From positions 73,793 through 137,792 of the forward strand of contig NZ_LMDJ01000006.1 of assembly GCF_001425045.1 (NCBI RefSeq): a stretch of DNA of 64,000 nt, given 5' to 3'. Below the pieces are notes generated by a model that did not search any database, was not told the DNA's origin, and saw only the letters and a program-made list of their open reading frames with translations. Below are positions 51,554 to 60,767 of the stretch, piece after piece (positions within the stretch are counted from its first letter, which is position 1; the number at the start of each line of letters is the position of its first letter). The translations under genes and the position numbers were made by a program. This DNA comes from Massilia sp. Root351. GTDB lineage: Bacteria; Pseudomonadota; Gammaproteobacteria; Burkholderiales; Burkholderiaceae_D.

Positions 51554-53262
51554 TTTTTGGTCTCCGGGGTTTGCGCCATTTCTTGTCCTAATCCTTGTGC
51601 CAGTTGGCGTAGCTGGCCTTTGAGTATCTTGCCGGTTGCTGCTGCCGGCAAGGCGTGCATGGGGATGATGCGGGTGGGGCATTTGTAGGGCGATAGCGCT
51701 GCGGACAGGTAGGCGTGCAATTCGTCGATCAGTTCTCCTATCGGCGCCTCGTCCAGGTCCGGCCCGGTTGCCGCGTGGCTGCCCGCGCTGGCGGCATGGC
51801 GCGGGCCGAGCTCAACGTAGGCGATGACTTCCTCGTCTCCGCCGGCCGCGGCGCGGCCGACCACGGCCGACTGGGCGACGGCGGGGTGGGCGTTCAGCAC
51901 GGTCTCCACTTCGAGCGGAAAGACGTTGAAACCGGATCGGATGATCAGTTCCTTGGTGCGGCCGACGATGAACAGCGCACCGTCGGAGTCCTGGCGGGCG
52001 ACGTCGCCGGTGTTCAGCCAGCCATCGGCATCGATGGCGGCGGCGGTGAGGGCGGGTTCCTTGTAGTAGCCGAGCATCACGTTCGGTCCGCGCACCCACA
52101 GTTCGCCGGCTGCCGCCTGCGAGGCGCCGGCTTTGGAGCCGTCTGCCGGAACGATGCGGGTTTCCACGCCGGGGATGGGATAGCCGACCGAGGTGTCGCT
52201 GCGCGGCGCATCCAGGCGCGTCTGGCTGATGGTGGGCGAGCTCTCGGTCATGCCGTAGCCGTTGTGCAGCGGCTGGCCGAGCAGTGCTTCCACCTTGCGC
52301 TTGAGTACAGGATCGAGCGGCGAGCCGCCCGCGTACGCGAAGCGCAGGCTGGCGCCCAGCGCAGCATGGACCGCGCCGCCCGTGTCGATGGCCGTGCCTT
52401 GCAGGCCGACGGCTTCCAGCAGCCGCGCGTACATTGCAGGCACGCCCTGCAGTATGGTCAGCCGTTCTGCGCGCAAGGCGTGCAGCAGCGCGTCGACACT
52501 GAAGCGTGGCTGCAGGTACAGGCAGGCGCCCGCGTACAGGGTGCCGAGCATGACGGAGGCCAGGCCGTAGACGTGCGAAATCGGCAGCACGCCGTAGGCC
52601 CGGTCGGCAGGCGTGAGGCCGCGCAGGGTGCTGGACACTGCGGCGATGAACAGCAGATTGCGGTGCGACAGCATCACGCCCTTGGACTGGCCCGTGGTGC
52701 CGGTGGTGTAGATCAGTGCCGCCGCTTGCTGCGCGCTGAACGGTTCACCCGCAGCCACCGGCTCGGGCGCGGCCGCAGGCGAGTCGTTCAGCGGACCAGT
52801 CATCCACTCCCCGAACTGGCACGTCTCGCGCCGCGCTCCGTGCCGCTCGCCGTGCGCCGCCGCTTCCGGCGACACGCCGCTGCAATAGATCACGCGCCGC
52901 GCGCCCGAATGCTCGCGGAACTGGTCGATCTCGCGCGCCGACAAGCGGCTGTTGGCGTTGACGACCCACGCATCGATGCTCGCGGCCGCGAAAATCAGCG
53001 CCACCTGCGCCACCGAATTCTCCGCTACCACCATCAGGCGGTCGCCGGGCCGCACACCCAGGCCGCGCAGGCGCTCGGCAGTCGCGTCCACCGCAGCCAC
53101 CAGCTCGCCATATGTCCATACCCGGCGCTGCGGCGCGGTGCCGGCGGCGCCGGCCGGCGCCGCTTCGCACAACGCCGGCGTATCCGGCGCGAGCGATGCC
53201 CAGCGGCGTGGGATGTCGCTGATGCGCGCGGGCAGGCTGGCGAGGAGGGCGGCGATGTCCAT
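51550..53262 (-). CDS. AMP-forming acyl-CoA ligase
   Basis: 570 residues; start and ACAD stop share one base, and its end overlaps the binding-protein start by four. ANL-superfamily motifs: ALIYTTGTTGQSKGVMLSHRNL (P-loop-like), NGYGMTESSPT, LNTGDVARQDSDGALFIVGRTKELIIRSGFNVFP, and the C-terminal lysine segment CPTRIIPMHALPAAATGKILKGQL. It adenylates a carboxylic acid and joins it to CoA. A short acidic insertion near the C-terminus (around DLDEAPIGELIDELHA) is atypical. Substrate unknown; likely the compound brought in by the liv-type importer. Confidence 0.91.
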   Translation of the reverse strand: MDIAALLASLPARISDIPRRWASLAPDTPALCEAAPAGAAGTAPQRRVWTYGELVAAVDATAERLRGLGVRPGDRLMVVAENSVAQVALIFAAASIDAWVVNANSRLSAREIDQFREHSGARRVIYCSGVSPEAAAHGERHGARRETCQFGEWMTGPLNDSPAAAPEPVAAGEPFSAQQAAALIYTTGTTGQSKGVMLSHRNLLFIAAVSSTLRGLTPADRAYGVLPISHVYGLASVMLGTLYAGACLYLQPRFSVDALLHALRAERLTILQGVPAMYARLLEAVGLQGTAIDTGGAVHAALGASLRFAYAGGSPLDPVLKRKVEALLGQPLHNGYGMTESSPTISQTRLDAPRSDTSVGYPIPGVETRIVPADGSKAGASQAAAGELWVRGPNVMLGYYKEPALTAAAIDADGWLNTGDVARQDSDGALFIVGRTKELIIRSGFNVFPLEVETVLNAHPAVAQSAVVGRAAAGGDEEVIAYVELGPRHAASAGSHAATGPDLDEAPIGELIDELHAYLSAALSPYKCPTRIIPMHALPAAATGKILKGQLRQLAQGLGQEMAQTPETKK

Positions 53263-54416
53263 CAGCGCTGCGCCGCCTTGATCATATTGCGCGCGATGAC
53301 GATCTGCTGGATCTGCGACGTGCCCTCGTAAATCCTGAACAGCCGCACGTCGCGGTAAAACCGCTCCGCCGCGTATTCAGAAACGTAGCCGGCGCCGCCA
53401 TGGATCTGCACCGAGCGGTCCGCCACCCGCCCGCACATCTCGGAGGCGAACAGCTTGCAGCATGACGCCTCGGTGGAGATATCTTCCTTGTTGTCGCGCT
53501 TGCGCGCCGCATCCAGCACCATGCACCTGGCCGCGTAGATCTCCGCCTTGCTGTCGGCCAGCATGGCCTGGATCAGCTGGAAGTCCGCGATGGCGTGGCC
53601 GAACTGCTCGCGCTCCATGGCATAGCGCAGCGCGTCCTCCAGCATGCGCTCGGCCGCGCCCACGCACACCGCCGCGATATGCAGCCGGCCCTTGTCCAGC
53701 ACCTTCATGGCCGTCTTGAAGCCCACCCCTTCCTTGCCGCCGATGAGGTTCTCCACCGGCACGCGGCAGTTCTCGAAGATCACGTCGCAGGTGTGCGCGC
53801 CGCGCTGGCCCATCTTCTTGTCGATCTTGCCCAGCGTGAGGCCGGGCGTGCCGCGCTCGACGATGAAGGCCGAGATGGCGCCGGCTCCCTTGCGCGTGGC
53901 GTCGGTGCGCGCCATCACCGTATAGATGCTGGCTTCCGGCGCGTTGGTGATGTAACGCTTGGTGCCGTTCAGGATGTAATGGTCGCCGTCCCGCACCGCG
54001 GAGGTGCGCAGCGACGCCGCGTCCGAGCCCGAGCCCGGTTCGGTCAGGGCGAACGAGCCGATGATCTCGCCTGCCGCCAGTTTGGGCAGGTAGTGCCGCT
54101 TCTGCTCTTCCGTGCCGTCGATGACGATGCCCTGCGAGCCGATGCCGTTGTTGGTGCCGATCAGCGAGCGGAAGGCCGGCGAAGTGTAGGCGATCTCGAA
54201 CGCCACCTGCACTTCCTCTTCCATGGTCAGCTGCAGGCCGCCGTAAGCTTCCGGGATGGAGAGCCCGAACAAGCCCAGCTCGCGCATCTGCGCCACCACG
54301 GCCGGCGGGATCTGGTCCGTCTCCGCCACTTCCTGCTCGTGCGGCAGCAGCACCTCGCGTACGAAGCGGCGCACGCTGTCGAGCAGCAGGTTCAGGGTTT
54401 CTTCGTCGCGTATCAT
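53262..54416 (-). CDS. Acyl-CoA dehydrogenase
   Basis: 384 residues, the usual length. Seen: N-terminal helical domain (LGLFGLSIPEAYGGLQLTMEEEV), central beta-domain FALTEPGSGSDAASLRTSAVRDGDHYILNGTKRYITNAPEA (FAD and substrate contacts), and the C-terminal helices with IYEGTSQIQQIVIARNM, Glu364 being the catalytic base. It introduces an alpha-beta double bond into an acyl-CoA and passes electrons to ETF. First structural gene of the operon, 19 bases after the IclR regulator gene, and immediately followed by the ligase that could make its substrate. Confidence 0.94.
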   Translation of the reverse strand: MIRDEETLNLLLDSVRRFVREVLLPHEQEVAETDQIPPAVVAQMRELGLFGLSIPEAYGGLQLTMEEEVQVAFEIAYTSPAFRSLIGTNNGIGSQGIVIDGTEEQKRHYLPKLAAGEIIGSFALTEPGSGSDAASLRTSAVRDGDHYILNGTKRYITNAPEASIYTVMARTDATRKGAGAISAFIVERGTPGLTLGKIDKKMGQRGAHTCDVIFENCRVPVENLIGGKEGVGFKTAMKVLDKGRLHIAAVCVGAAERMLEDALRYAMEREQFGHAIADFQLIQAMLADSKAEIYAARCMVLDAARKRDNKEDISTEASCCKLFASEMCGRVADRSVQIHGGAGYVSEYAAERFYRDVRLFRIYEGTSQIQQIVIARNMIKAAQR

Positions 54417-54434
54417 GTTTCTTCCATAAATTGC

Positions 54435-55235
54435 TCAGCCCCGGCCGAGTATCGTGTCGATGCGGCGCACCAGCTGCACCAGTTTCGGGCCCAGGTCTTG
54501 CTCCAGCCGCGCGTGCGACAGCAGAAAAGCCGGCCCGCCGCAGTTGAAGGCCATCACCTGTTCGCCGTCCAGGCCCAGCACCGGCACGCCCACCGCGTGC
54601 ACGTCGCCCTGCCATTCGCCGGCGGACATGCAAAAGCCCCGGTCCTGGTAATCCTTGAAGCCTTGCTCCACGCCGGCCTTGACCTGCGGCCAGTTGGCCT
54701 GGTCGCGCTGGCGTACGCGGTCCAGCAGGTAGTTGCGCTCCGCCTCCGGCAGCACGCACAGCAAGGCCTTGCCCATGGCGGTGGTCGCCATCGGAATGCG
54801 CGCGCCCACGTCCAGCCGCAGCGTGACATTGGCGCTGCTGCGGCAGCTTTCCACGTAGACCATGCTGAGCCGGTCGCGCGCGCCCAGCGACACCGACGCC
54901 TGCGCATACTCGGCCAGTTGTTCCATCAGCGGGCGCGCCAGCTTGCGCAAGTCCATGGCCGACAGCATGCGGTAGCCGAGCGCCAGCACGCCGGCGCCCA
55001 GCTGGTATTTGCCCAGCGATTCGGAATAGTTCAGATAACCCAGCGTGGTGAGCGTATGCGTCAGCCGCGACACGGTGGGCTTGGGCAGCGAGCTGCGCTT
55101 GGCCAGCTCGGCGTTGGTCAGATACACTTCGCCGGGTCCGAAGCAGCGCAGCAGCTCCAGCCCGCGCGCCAAGGCATGGACGAACTGCCTGTCCTTGGTG
55201 TCGTCGTCGCTGAACACTTCGATCTCGTCGTGCAT
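54435..55235 (-). CDS. IclR-family transcriptional regulator
   Basis: 266 residues from ATG 55235 (codons further upstream would run into the next gene's 3' end). N-terminal winged helix-turn-helix (about 20-75: FVHALARGLELLRCFGPGEVYLTNAELAKRSSLPKPTVSRLTHTL) and IclR effector domain (about 90-260: LDVGARIPMATTAMGKALLCVLPEAER, VGVPVLGLDGEQVMAFNCGGPAF). IclR regulators respond to small carboxylates or aromatics and usually control adjacent catabolic operons; here that is the acyl-CoA/liv operon. The gene precedes it in the same direction with a 19-base gap, so it is probably part of the transcript. Confidence 0.92.
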   Translation of the reverse strand: MHDEIEVFSDDDTKDRQFVHALARGLELLRCFGPGEVYLTNAELAKRSSLPKPTVSRLTHTLTTLGYLNYSESLGKYQLGAGVLALGYRMLSAMDLRKLARPLMEQLAEYAQASVSLGARDRLSMVYVESCRSSANVTLRLDVGARIPMATTAMGKALLCVLPEAERNYLLDRVRQRDQANWPQVKAGVEQGFKDYQDRGFCMSAGEWQGDVHAVGVPVLGLDGEQVMAFNCGGPAFLLSHARLEQDLGPKLVQLVRRIDTILGRG

Positions 55236-55288
55236 GCAGGGCCCCGGTGTGATCCAGGCGCCAAGTTTGACAAGCTGCAACGGACCTG

Positions 55289-55960
55289 TCAATCGTTTTG
55301 TGAAACAGTGGTTTGCAGAGCGAAACACTGCCGCAGCAGCTTGACGGCTTCCTCCTGCTCAACCTGCGGGAAGCGCTTGTAATACTGGCTTACGGCGGCG
55401 AAATCCATGGGCGCGTGCAGGCAGACCACGCGGTCGGCCAGTTCCCCGATGCGCTGCAGCGACTGCGGCGCGGCCACCGGCACGGCGGCAAGCAGTTCCA
55501 GCGGCAGCGCGGCCCGCACCGCGCCCAGGGCGGCCGCCATGGTGGCGCCGGTGGCCAGCCCGTCGTCGACAATGACCACATGGCGCCCGCAGGGATCGGA
55601 CGGCGGCCGGCTGCCGCTGTAGTCGGCCCGGCGCTGGCGCAGCACGGCCAATTGCTCGCGGGCGCATTGCTCCAGCCAGGCGCGGCTGGCCTCGGTCATC
55701 GGATAATCCGGGCCGACCAGGCGCTGGCCGCGTTCGTCGATGGCGCCGATGGCGTATTCGGGGTCGAAAGGGGAGGACAGCTTGCGCACCAGCACCACGT
55801 CCAGTTCGCCGTGCAGTTGCCGCGCCAGCACCGCGCCGATGGGGATGGCGCCGCGTGGTATCGCCAGGATCAGCGGGTGATGCAGGCGCAGCTGCTGCAA
55901 GCGCTGCGCCAGCTGGCGCGCGGCATCCTTGCGGTCCTTGAACAGATAAGGGGAGGGCAT
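55289..55960 (-). CDS. Phosphoribosyltransferase-family protein
   Basis: 223 residues. Type I PRTase fold: LAIPRGAIPIGAVLARQL, VVLVRKLSSPFDPEYAIGAIDE, and the PRPP loop HVVIVDDGLATGATMAAAL. This branch (with FKDRKDAARQLAQRLQ at the N-terminus) is common in proteobacteria and often sits beside stress genes; it probably does not salvage a standard base. Its substrate is unknown. It is 53 bases upstream of the IclR start on the same strand, so it may be the first gene of that transcription unit or independent. Confidence 0.9.
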   Translation of the reverse strand: MPSPYLFKDRKDAARQLAQRLQQLRLHHPLILAIPRGAIPIGAVLARQLHGELDVVLVRKLSSPFDPEYAIGAIDERGQRLVGPDYPMTEASRAWLEQCAREQLAVLRQRRADYSGSRPPSDPCGRHVVIVDDGLATGATMAAALGAVRAALPLELLAAVPVAAPQSLQRIGELADRVVCLHAPMDFAAVSQYYKRFPQVEQEEAVKLLRQCFALQTTVSQND

Positions 55961-56016
55961 GCGGCCTCGCTATGCAGTAGTCCTTTCAGACAGCATAGCG
56001 CGGCGAACGCGCGGCG

Positions 56017-56355
56017 TCAGGCTTTGATATTGATCAGCGTGCCGATGCGTTCGTCGGCCGCCTGGATGACTTTGGCGTTCAGGTCGAAGCTGGCCTTATA
56101 GACCAGGGCGTTGCTGATTTCGCTGGCCAGGCCGGTGCCGCTGCCGGCGTTGGCGGCGGCTTCGGACGCAGCCAGTCCACGGCCTTGCGCGGACAGGGTG
56201 ACGCCGGTGCCGCCCGGGCTGGACTCGTGGAATTGCGCCTGTTGGGGCTGGAAGCCCTGCGTGCTGGCGTTGGCAACATTGTGCGCCGCTACACCCAGCG
56301 CCTGCTGGTTCGCGGTGAGGCCGGAAGCCCCGGCACTGAGGGCGGATACACTCAT
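56017..56355 (-). CDS. Orphan mini flagellar basal-body rod-like protein
   Basis: 112 residues from ATG 56355. The N-terminus (SVSALSAGASGLTANQQALGVAAHNVANASTQGF) is the flg_bb_rod signature of FlgB/FlgC/FlgG-type axial proteins, and the C-terminal helix (YKASFDLNAKVIQAADERIGTLINI) matches their flg_bbr_C region. The middle domain of true rod or hook proteins is missing, giving a protein of about 110 residues instead of 135-260. No other flagellar genes are present. It may be an accessory axial component or a relic that keeps the coiled-coil ends; the reading frame is intact. Confidence 0.82.
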   Translation of the reverse strand: MSVSALSAGASGLTANQQALGVAAHNVANASTQGFQPQQAQFHESSPGGTGVTLSAQGRGLAASEAAANAGSGTGLASEISNALVYKASFDLNAKVIQAADERIGTLINIKA

Positions 56356-56551
56356 GGTCTTTCCCTTGGGCAATGGCTTCCAGTGTACCCCGTCCAGATG
56401 CGTCCCGCAATCGCCTGACAGCAACTGTTGCCACAAAAAAAGGCAGCAGTTTTAGCGTTCTGGTATTGCCTTTGGAAAACTTGGCCCGCAGAATTGAGCC
56501 ATTGTCCCGTTCGATCCCTGGAGCCGCATCATCGACACCGCCGCGTTCAGT

Positions 56552-57709
56552 TTGCGCCACCGCAGCCTTGCCGCCCTGGCGTTTTCCCTCTGCTGCACGC
56601 TCCAGCCCGCCCATGGCGCCACGCCGCGTTCCTTGCCGCCTTCGCAACTGAACGAGCAGGTCATGATGATACCGGCCGGGCCGGGACAGGGCGTGTCGCT
56701 GGAAACCACGGTGTTCAAGCCGGATGGCGACGGCCCGTTTCCGTTGTTGGTGATCAACCACGGCAAGGCGCCCGGCGACCCCAAAATGCAGCAGCGCGAC
56801 CGTTTCGTGCACATGGCCAGCGCCTTTGTGCGGCGGGGCTATGCGGTCATGGTGCCGATGCGGACCGGCTTTGCCCATTCCACCGGGCGCTACATCGACC
56901 ACGGCTGCGACATGACCGCCAACGGCTACACCCAGGCCAACGATGTGCGCGACGTGATCCGCCATGCGCGTGGCCTGGACTGGGTCGACGCGCAGCGCAT
57001 CGTGGTGGCGGGCCAGTCTTACGGCGGCCTGGCGACCATGGCCCTGGCCACGCAGGGGATTCCCGGCGTGCGCGGCGTGATGAATTTCGCCGGCGGCCTG
57101 CGCGTGCACGGCGGCCCATGCGACTGGCAGGGCGCGCTGGTGCGCGCTTTCGGCGACTACGGCCGGCGCAGCAAGGTGGCCAGCCTGTGGATGTACGGCG
57201 CCAACGATTCCTACTTCGGCCCGGAACTGGTGGGCCGCATGCACCAGGCTTACACCCGGGCGGGCGGCAAGGCGCAGCTGGTGGCCTATGGCGACTTCAA
57301 ACGCGACGCGCACACCATGCTGGCCAGCCGCGAAGGCGAGAAAGTGTGGCTGCCGGAAGCCGAACGCTTCCTGGCGCGCATCGGCATGCCGGTGCGGGAG
57401 AAGTTTGCTGTTGCGGCCGAGGCGCCGGTGCAAGCGCCCACCGAGTATGCCGCGCTGGACGACGTGGAAGCCATTCCCTACCTGGCGGGCAAGGGCCGCG
57501 CCGAATATAAGGCCTTCCTGCAGCGGCAGATGCCGCGCGCCTTCGCCGTCTCGCCCACCGGCGCGTGGGGCTGGGCCGAGGAGGGCGAAGACCCGCGCGG
57601 CAGCGCGCTGGCCGCTTGCCAGACCAAGAGCCCGCAGCCCTGCCAGCTCTATTCGGTGGACGGCTACGTTGTGTGGCGCGCCGTGGCCAGCACCGGGCGC
57701 ACCGAATAG
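56552..57709 (+). CDS. Exported dienelactone hydrolase-like alpha/beta hydrolase
   Basis: 385 residues from TTG 56552; an in-frame stop lies 57 bases upstream, and no ATG gives the signal peptide, so TTG (or a non-standard ATC) is likely. Signal peptide MRHRSLAALAFSLCCTLQPAHG. The alpha/beta hydrolase core shows PLLVINHGKAPGD, RGYAVMVPMRTGFAHSTG, nucleophile Ser in VAGQSYGGLATMALA, an acid near YGANDSYFGP and His in FKRDAHTMLASREG. A further C-terminal segment (about 285-385) with two Cys-containing stretches follows and resembles nothing I can name. An esterase or peptidase acting outside the cytoplasm is likely. Confidence 0.8.
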   Translation: MRHRSLAALAFSLCCTLQPAHGATPRSLPPSQLNEQVMMIPAGPGQGVSLETTVFKPDGDGPFPLLVINHGKAPGDPKMQQRDRFVHMASAFVRRGYAVMVPMRTGFAHSTGRYIDHGCDMTANGYTQANDVRDVIRHARGLDWVDAQRIVVAGQSYGGLATMALATQGIPGVRGVMNFAGGLRVHGGPCDWQGALVRAFGDYGRRSKVASLWMYGANDSYFGPELVGRMHQAYTRAGGKAQLVAYGDFKRDAHTMLASREGEKVWLPEAERFLARIGMPVREKFAVAAEAPVQAPTEYAALDDVEAIPYLAGKGRAEYKAFLQRQMPRAFAVSPTGAWGWAEEGEDPRGSALAACQTKSPQPCQLYSVDGYVVWRAVASTGRTE

Positions 57710-57713
57710 CGGG

Positions 57714-57763
57714 TTTGTATTTCAATGTATCCGGCGCGTACACCAATACAGGGCATTACACAA
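57714..57763 (+). promoter_or_regulatory. Dyad-rich upstream element of the first Tat hydrolase gene
   Basis: TTTGTATTTCAATGTATCC (57714-57732) is followed by an imperfect inverted copy (TACACCAATACA, 57739-57750) and a TACACAA (57757-57763). A closely related block, TTTGTATTCCAGGGTATCC with an imperfect inverted partner, lies before the paralogous gene at 60768. A common regulator is inferred. Confidence 0.5.
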
Positions 57764-57847
57764 TCGTCCAGATTCCCACACACGGCTGATACATAGGCGG
57801 ATTATCATTTCTTCCATAGGTTGCTTACAACGAACAGGGGAGAAAAA

Positions 57848-58879
57848 ATGATGGTCAACGAAGTCAATCAGCAACGCCGCCGCTTCTTTGGTACCGCCGC
57901 CGCAGCTCTGGCGGTTGCGCAATTTGGGCTGAGCGGCGGCGCCGCCGCGCAGGCGGCCGGTCCGCAGTCCGGCGTGGCGCCGTCCTTCGGCCAGCTCAGG
58001 CAGATCGACGCCGGCCTGCTCAACATCGGCTATGTGGAAGCCGGTCCCGCGCACGGCGCGCCGGTGCTGCTGCTGCACGGCTGGCCGTACGACATCCACG
58101 CTTTCGCTGAGGTGACGCCCATCCTGGCGGCGGCCGGCTACCGTGTCATCGTGCCCCACCTGCGCGGCCACGGCACCACGCGCTTCCTGTCCGCCGCCAC
58201 CTTCCGCAACGCGCAGCAGTCGGCGGTGGCGCTCGACATCATCGCGCTGATGGACGCGCTGAAAATACCCAAGGCCGTCATCGGCGGCTTCGACTGGGGC
58301 GCGCGCACCGCCTGCATCATGGCCGCGCTGTGGCCGGAGCGTGTCAAGGCGCTGGTATCGGTGAGCGGCTACCTGGTGACCAATATCGACACCCGTGCCT
58401 TGCCGCTGCCGCCGAAAGCGGAGCATGACTGGTGGTACCAGTACTACCTGGCCACCGACCGCGGTGCGGCGGGCTACGCCAAGAACACGAGCGCGTTCGC
58501 CAAATACATCTGGGAGACCGCTTCACCCCAGTGGAAGTTCGACGCGGCCACGTTCGAGCGCAGCGCCGCGTCCCTGGTCAACCCCGACCATGTGGCCATC
58601 GTGCTGCACAACTACCGCTGGCGTCAAGGGGCGGCGCAGGGCGAGGCGCAGTACGACGAACTGGAGAAACGCCTGGCCGCCGCGCCGGCGATCCAGGTGC
58701 CGACCATCACCATGGAAGGCGACGCCAACGGCGCGCCGTTCCCGCCGCCTGCCGCCTACCGCAGCAAATTCACCGGCAGGTACGAGCACCGCCACCTGGC
58801 CGGCGGCATAGGCCACAACCTGCCGCAGGAAGCCCCGCGGGCCTTCGCGCAGGCCGTGCTGGACGCGGCGGCGTTCTGA
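57848..58879 (+). CDS. Tat-exported alpha/beta hydrolase with Asp nucleophile (epoxide hydrolase/dehalogenase-like), copy 1
   Basis: 343 residues from ATG 57848 with AGGGGAG upstream. A twin-arginine signal (QQRRRFFGTAAAALAVAQFGL, RRR at 10-12) points to export of the folded protein. The core shows VLLLHGWPYDIHAF (oxyanion HGWP), GFDWGAR with Asp149 in the nucleophile elbow where lipases have Ser, and GIGHNLPQEAP with the catalytic His. GxDxG elbows are typical of epoxide hydrolases, haloalkane and fluoroacetate dehalogenases. A near copy lies at 60907-61983 on the other side of an S41 peptidase gene. Confidence 0.9.
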   Translation: MMVNEVNQQRRRFFGTAAAALAVAQFGLSGGAAAQAAGPQSGVAPSFGQLRQIDAGLLNIGYVEAGPAHGAPVLLLHGWPYDIHAFAEVTPILAAAGYRVIVPHLRGHGTTRFLSAATFRNAQQSAVALDIIALMDALKIPKAVIGGFDWGARTACIMAALWPERVKALVSVSGYLVTNIDTRALPLPPKAEHDWWYQYYLATDRGAAGYAKNTSAFAKYIWETASPQWKFDAATFERSAASLVNPDHVAIVLHNYRWRQGAAQGEAQYDELEKRLAAAPAIQVPTITMEGDANGAPFPPPAAYRSKFTGRYEHRHLAGGIGHNLPQEAPRAFAQAVLDAAAF

Positions 58880-58907
58880 CGCCGCTGCGGCGCGGGCTGC
58901 AAGCGGC

Positions 58908-60629
58908 TCAGTTGCGGCGGATCTCAGCGATAGCCGCTTCCAGCACCTCGTCGCGGCCGGCCCGGATGCCTTGCACCGTGGGCAGTACCACGATATCCGG
59001 CACGATGCCCACCCGCTGCGTGGGGCGCTGGTCCGGATAGAACACCCCGATGCCGCTGATCATGGACCGCAGGCCTCCCGGCAGCGGGATGGCGGACACG
59101 TTGCCGTCCGCAGCGGCGGTGGTGCTGCCGATCACCTTGGCGCGCGGCGCCGAGCGGAAGGCCATGGTGGTGTATTCGGCCTGGCTCTGCGACACCTCGT
59201 CCACCAGCAGCATCACTTTCCCCTGGTAGTGCGGCGCCATCGGCCGCAGCGTCAGCGCCGGCCCCCAGCGGAAGGCGCCGGGATTGCTGGCGTCGCCGGC
59301 CGTGAAGCGCACAAACTCGGTTGGCTTGTCGACCAGGTGCTGGCCGAGTGAAAACACGACGAACTCGGAGGGATAGTTGCGGATGTCGATCACCAGCCCC
59401 TTGCTGGCGGCAGCCAGCTCCAGGTAGCGCGGAATGTCAGCCTTTTTGATGGATGACAGCTTGATGTAGGCGATGTCGTCCGCCAGCATCTGGAACGTGT
59501 CGCCATTGCGGTCGTGCGTGTTGGCGCGCGCCGTCCGCGTGATTGGCGTGCGCGTGGACGCAATTTCCTGCTCCTGGCTGGCCCGGCGTATGCGCAGCGC
59601 CACGTCGCCGCAGGCGCCATTGTGCATGCTCCTGGCCATGTCGCGCAGGCGGGTGGGCTCGTTGGATGCGGCGTAATAAGGCTTCCAGGCCTGCGTCAGC
59701 TTGGAGACCGGCGCCTGGTCCAGCGCTTCGATGACATCGCCCGCCAGCAGGCCGCTCGCCTTGCCGGCCGCTTCGTCGGCGTAGCCGGAGACCACGGCCT
59801 GGTTGCCGATGAAGCGCATCGTCACCGGCAGGGTGCATTTGCCGACGGGCGGGCGCACCTGGAGCGAACCCCACAGATTGGTGTGGGTGTCGTTGACGCG
59901 CGCGGTGACCGCCACCATTTCCAGTTCAAAGCCGGCGCGGTCCTTCGCCAGCGCCACCCTGGCGAGGGACTGCAGCAGGGCGTCGTCCCACCTCTCTCCG
60001 ATCACGTCGCGGTATGGCGACCAGTACTCGACGATATTCCAGAAACGGAACAGGGCGAGCAGCTGGAATCCGGCATCCGGGAAGTTTACATCCTTGTAAT
60101 ACGGTTCGTGCTCGAAAACGGGATTGCCGACATTTTTTGCATGGCTGACGTAGAACTGCGCGCTGGCGGCGGGACGGTTGGCGTAGACCTTCTTCAGGCC
60201 GGCCTTGAGCTGATCGCCCAGCAGCGTGCCGTCGTCCAGCCATTCCAGCGACGGCTTCAGGTGGAGACCGGCCTGCGGCAGGCTGGCGCACGGATTGCAG
60301 TCGGCGATGTCCCCCAGATCCGCAAGCCAGCGCTGCAGCACCGCTTGCGCCGCTGGGCGGTCGGACGCGGCGACGATGGCCGGCGTGATGCGCAGCAGTT
60401 CGTAGTCCCAATGCCGCTGGCCCGTGGTAACGACGGGATGGTGGTATTTCAGGAAGCCCCATACCTTGCCGAGCAGGGCGAGGTTCTCCACCTGCACCGG
60501 TGTCAGGCTGCTCAGCGCAATGCGTGAGCCGTTGTCGAATTCGTGGTCGGTCTCGTAGGTGTATTTGGCGGCCGCCTGCGCCGAGCCCAGGCGCACGGCC
60601 AGGAGCAGCAGTATCAGTAAGGTACGCAT
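58908..60629 (-). CDS. S41-family peptidase (C-terminal processing type), exported
   Basis: 573 residues from ATG 60629 with signal peptide MRTLLILLLLAVRLGSAQA. After a long N-terminal helical part (about 25-230) comes a PDZ-like domain (about 270-360: GYADEAAGKASGLLAGDVIEALDQAPV) and the S41 core: ADDIAYIKLSSI, KGLVIDIRNYPSE, VDEVSQSQAEYTTMAF with Ser482 as likely nucleophile, and IGSTTAAADGNVSAIPLPGG, then GIVPDIVVLPTVQGI. The Lys of the Tsp Ser-Lys dyad is not at its usual place, as in many S41B proteins. It is divergent from hydrolase copy 2 (277-base shared upstream region) and convergent with copy 1. Confidence 0.9.
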   Translation of the reverse strand: MRTLLILLLLAVRLGSAQAAAKYTYETDHEFDNGSRIALSSLTPVQVENLALLGKVWGFLKYHHPVVTTGQRHWDYELLRITPAIVAASDRPAAQAVLQRWLADLGDIADCNPCASLPQAGLHLKPSLEWLDDGTLLGDQLKAGLKKVYANRPAASAQFYVSHAKNVGNPVFEHEPYYKDVNFPDAGFQLLALFRFWNIVEYWSPYRDVIGERWDDALLQSLARVALAKDRAGFELEMVAVTARVNDTHTNLWGSLQVRPPVGKCTLPVTMRFIGNQAVVSGYADEAAGKASGLLAGDVIEALDQAPVSKLTQAWKPYYAASNEPTRLRDMARSMHNGACGDVALRIRRASQEQEIASTRTPITRTARANTHDRNGDTFQMLADDIAYIKLSSIKKADIPRYLELAAASKGLVIDIRNYPSEFVVFSLGQHLVDKPTEFVRFTAGDASNPGAFRWGPALTLRPMAPHYQGKVMLLVDEVSQSQAEYTTMAFRSAPRAKVIGSTTAAADGNVSAIPLPGGLRSMISGIGVFYPDQRPTQRVGIVPDIVVLPTVQGIRAGRDEVLEAAIAEIRRN

Positions 60630-60767
60630 GGATTCAAGTTCTTCGCAGACATTTCGCTCCTTTGTTGTCGCTGGTTTGTCGCCGGTGAGAGAAGCTCGAC
60701 TATACGCGGAAAGCGGCCCCGGAAAATGCACGCATTGTCACACGATAGGCGCGCCTTGCCGGCCGCG

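Noticed and set aside
55292..55330. GTGAAACAG / GCGAAACACTG repeat-like stretch upstream of the IclR gene
   Set aside because: It lies within the 3' end of the phosphoribosyltransferase gene and the halves match only with an inserted base, so an operator call is not supported.
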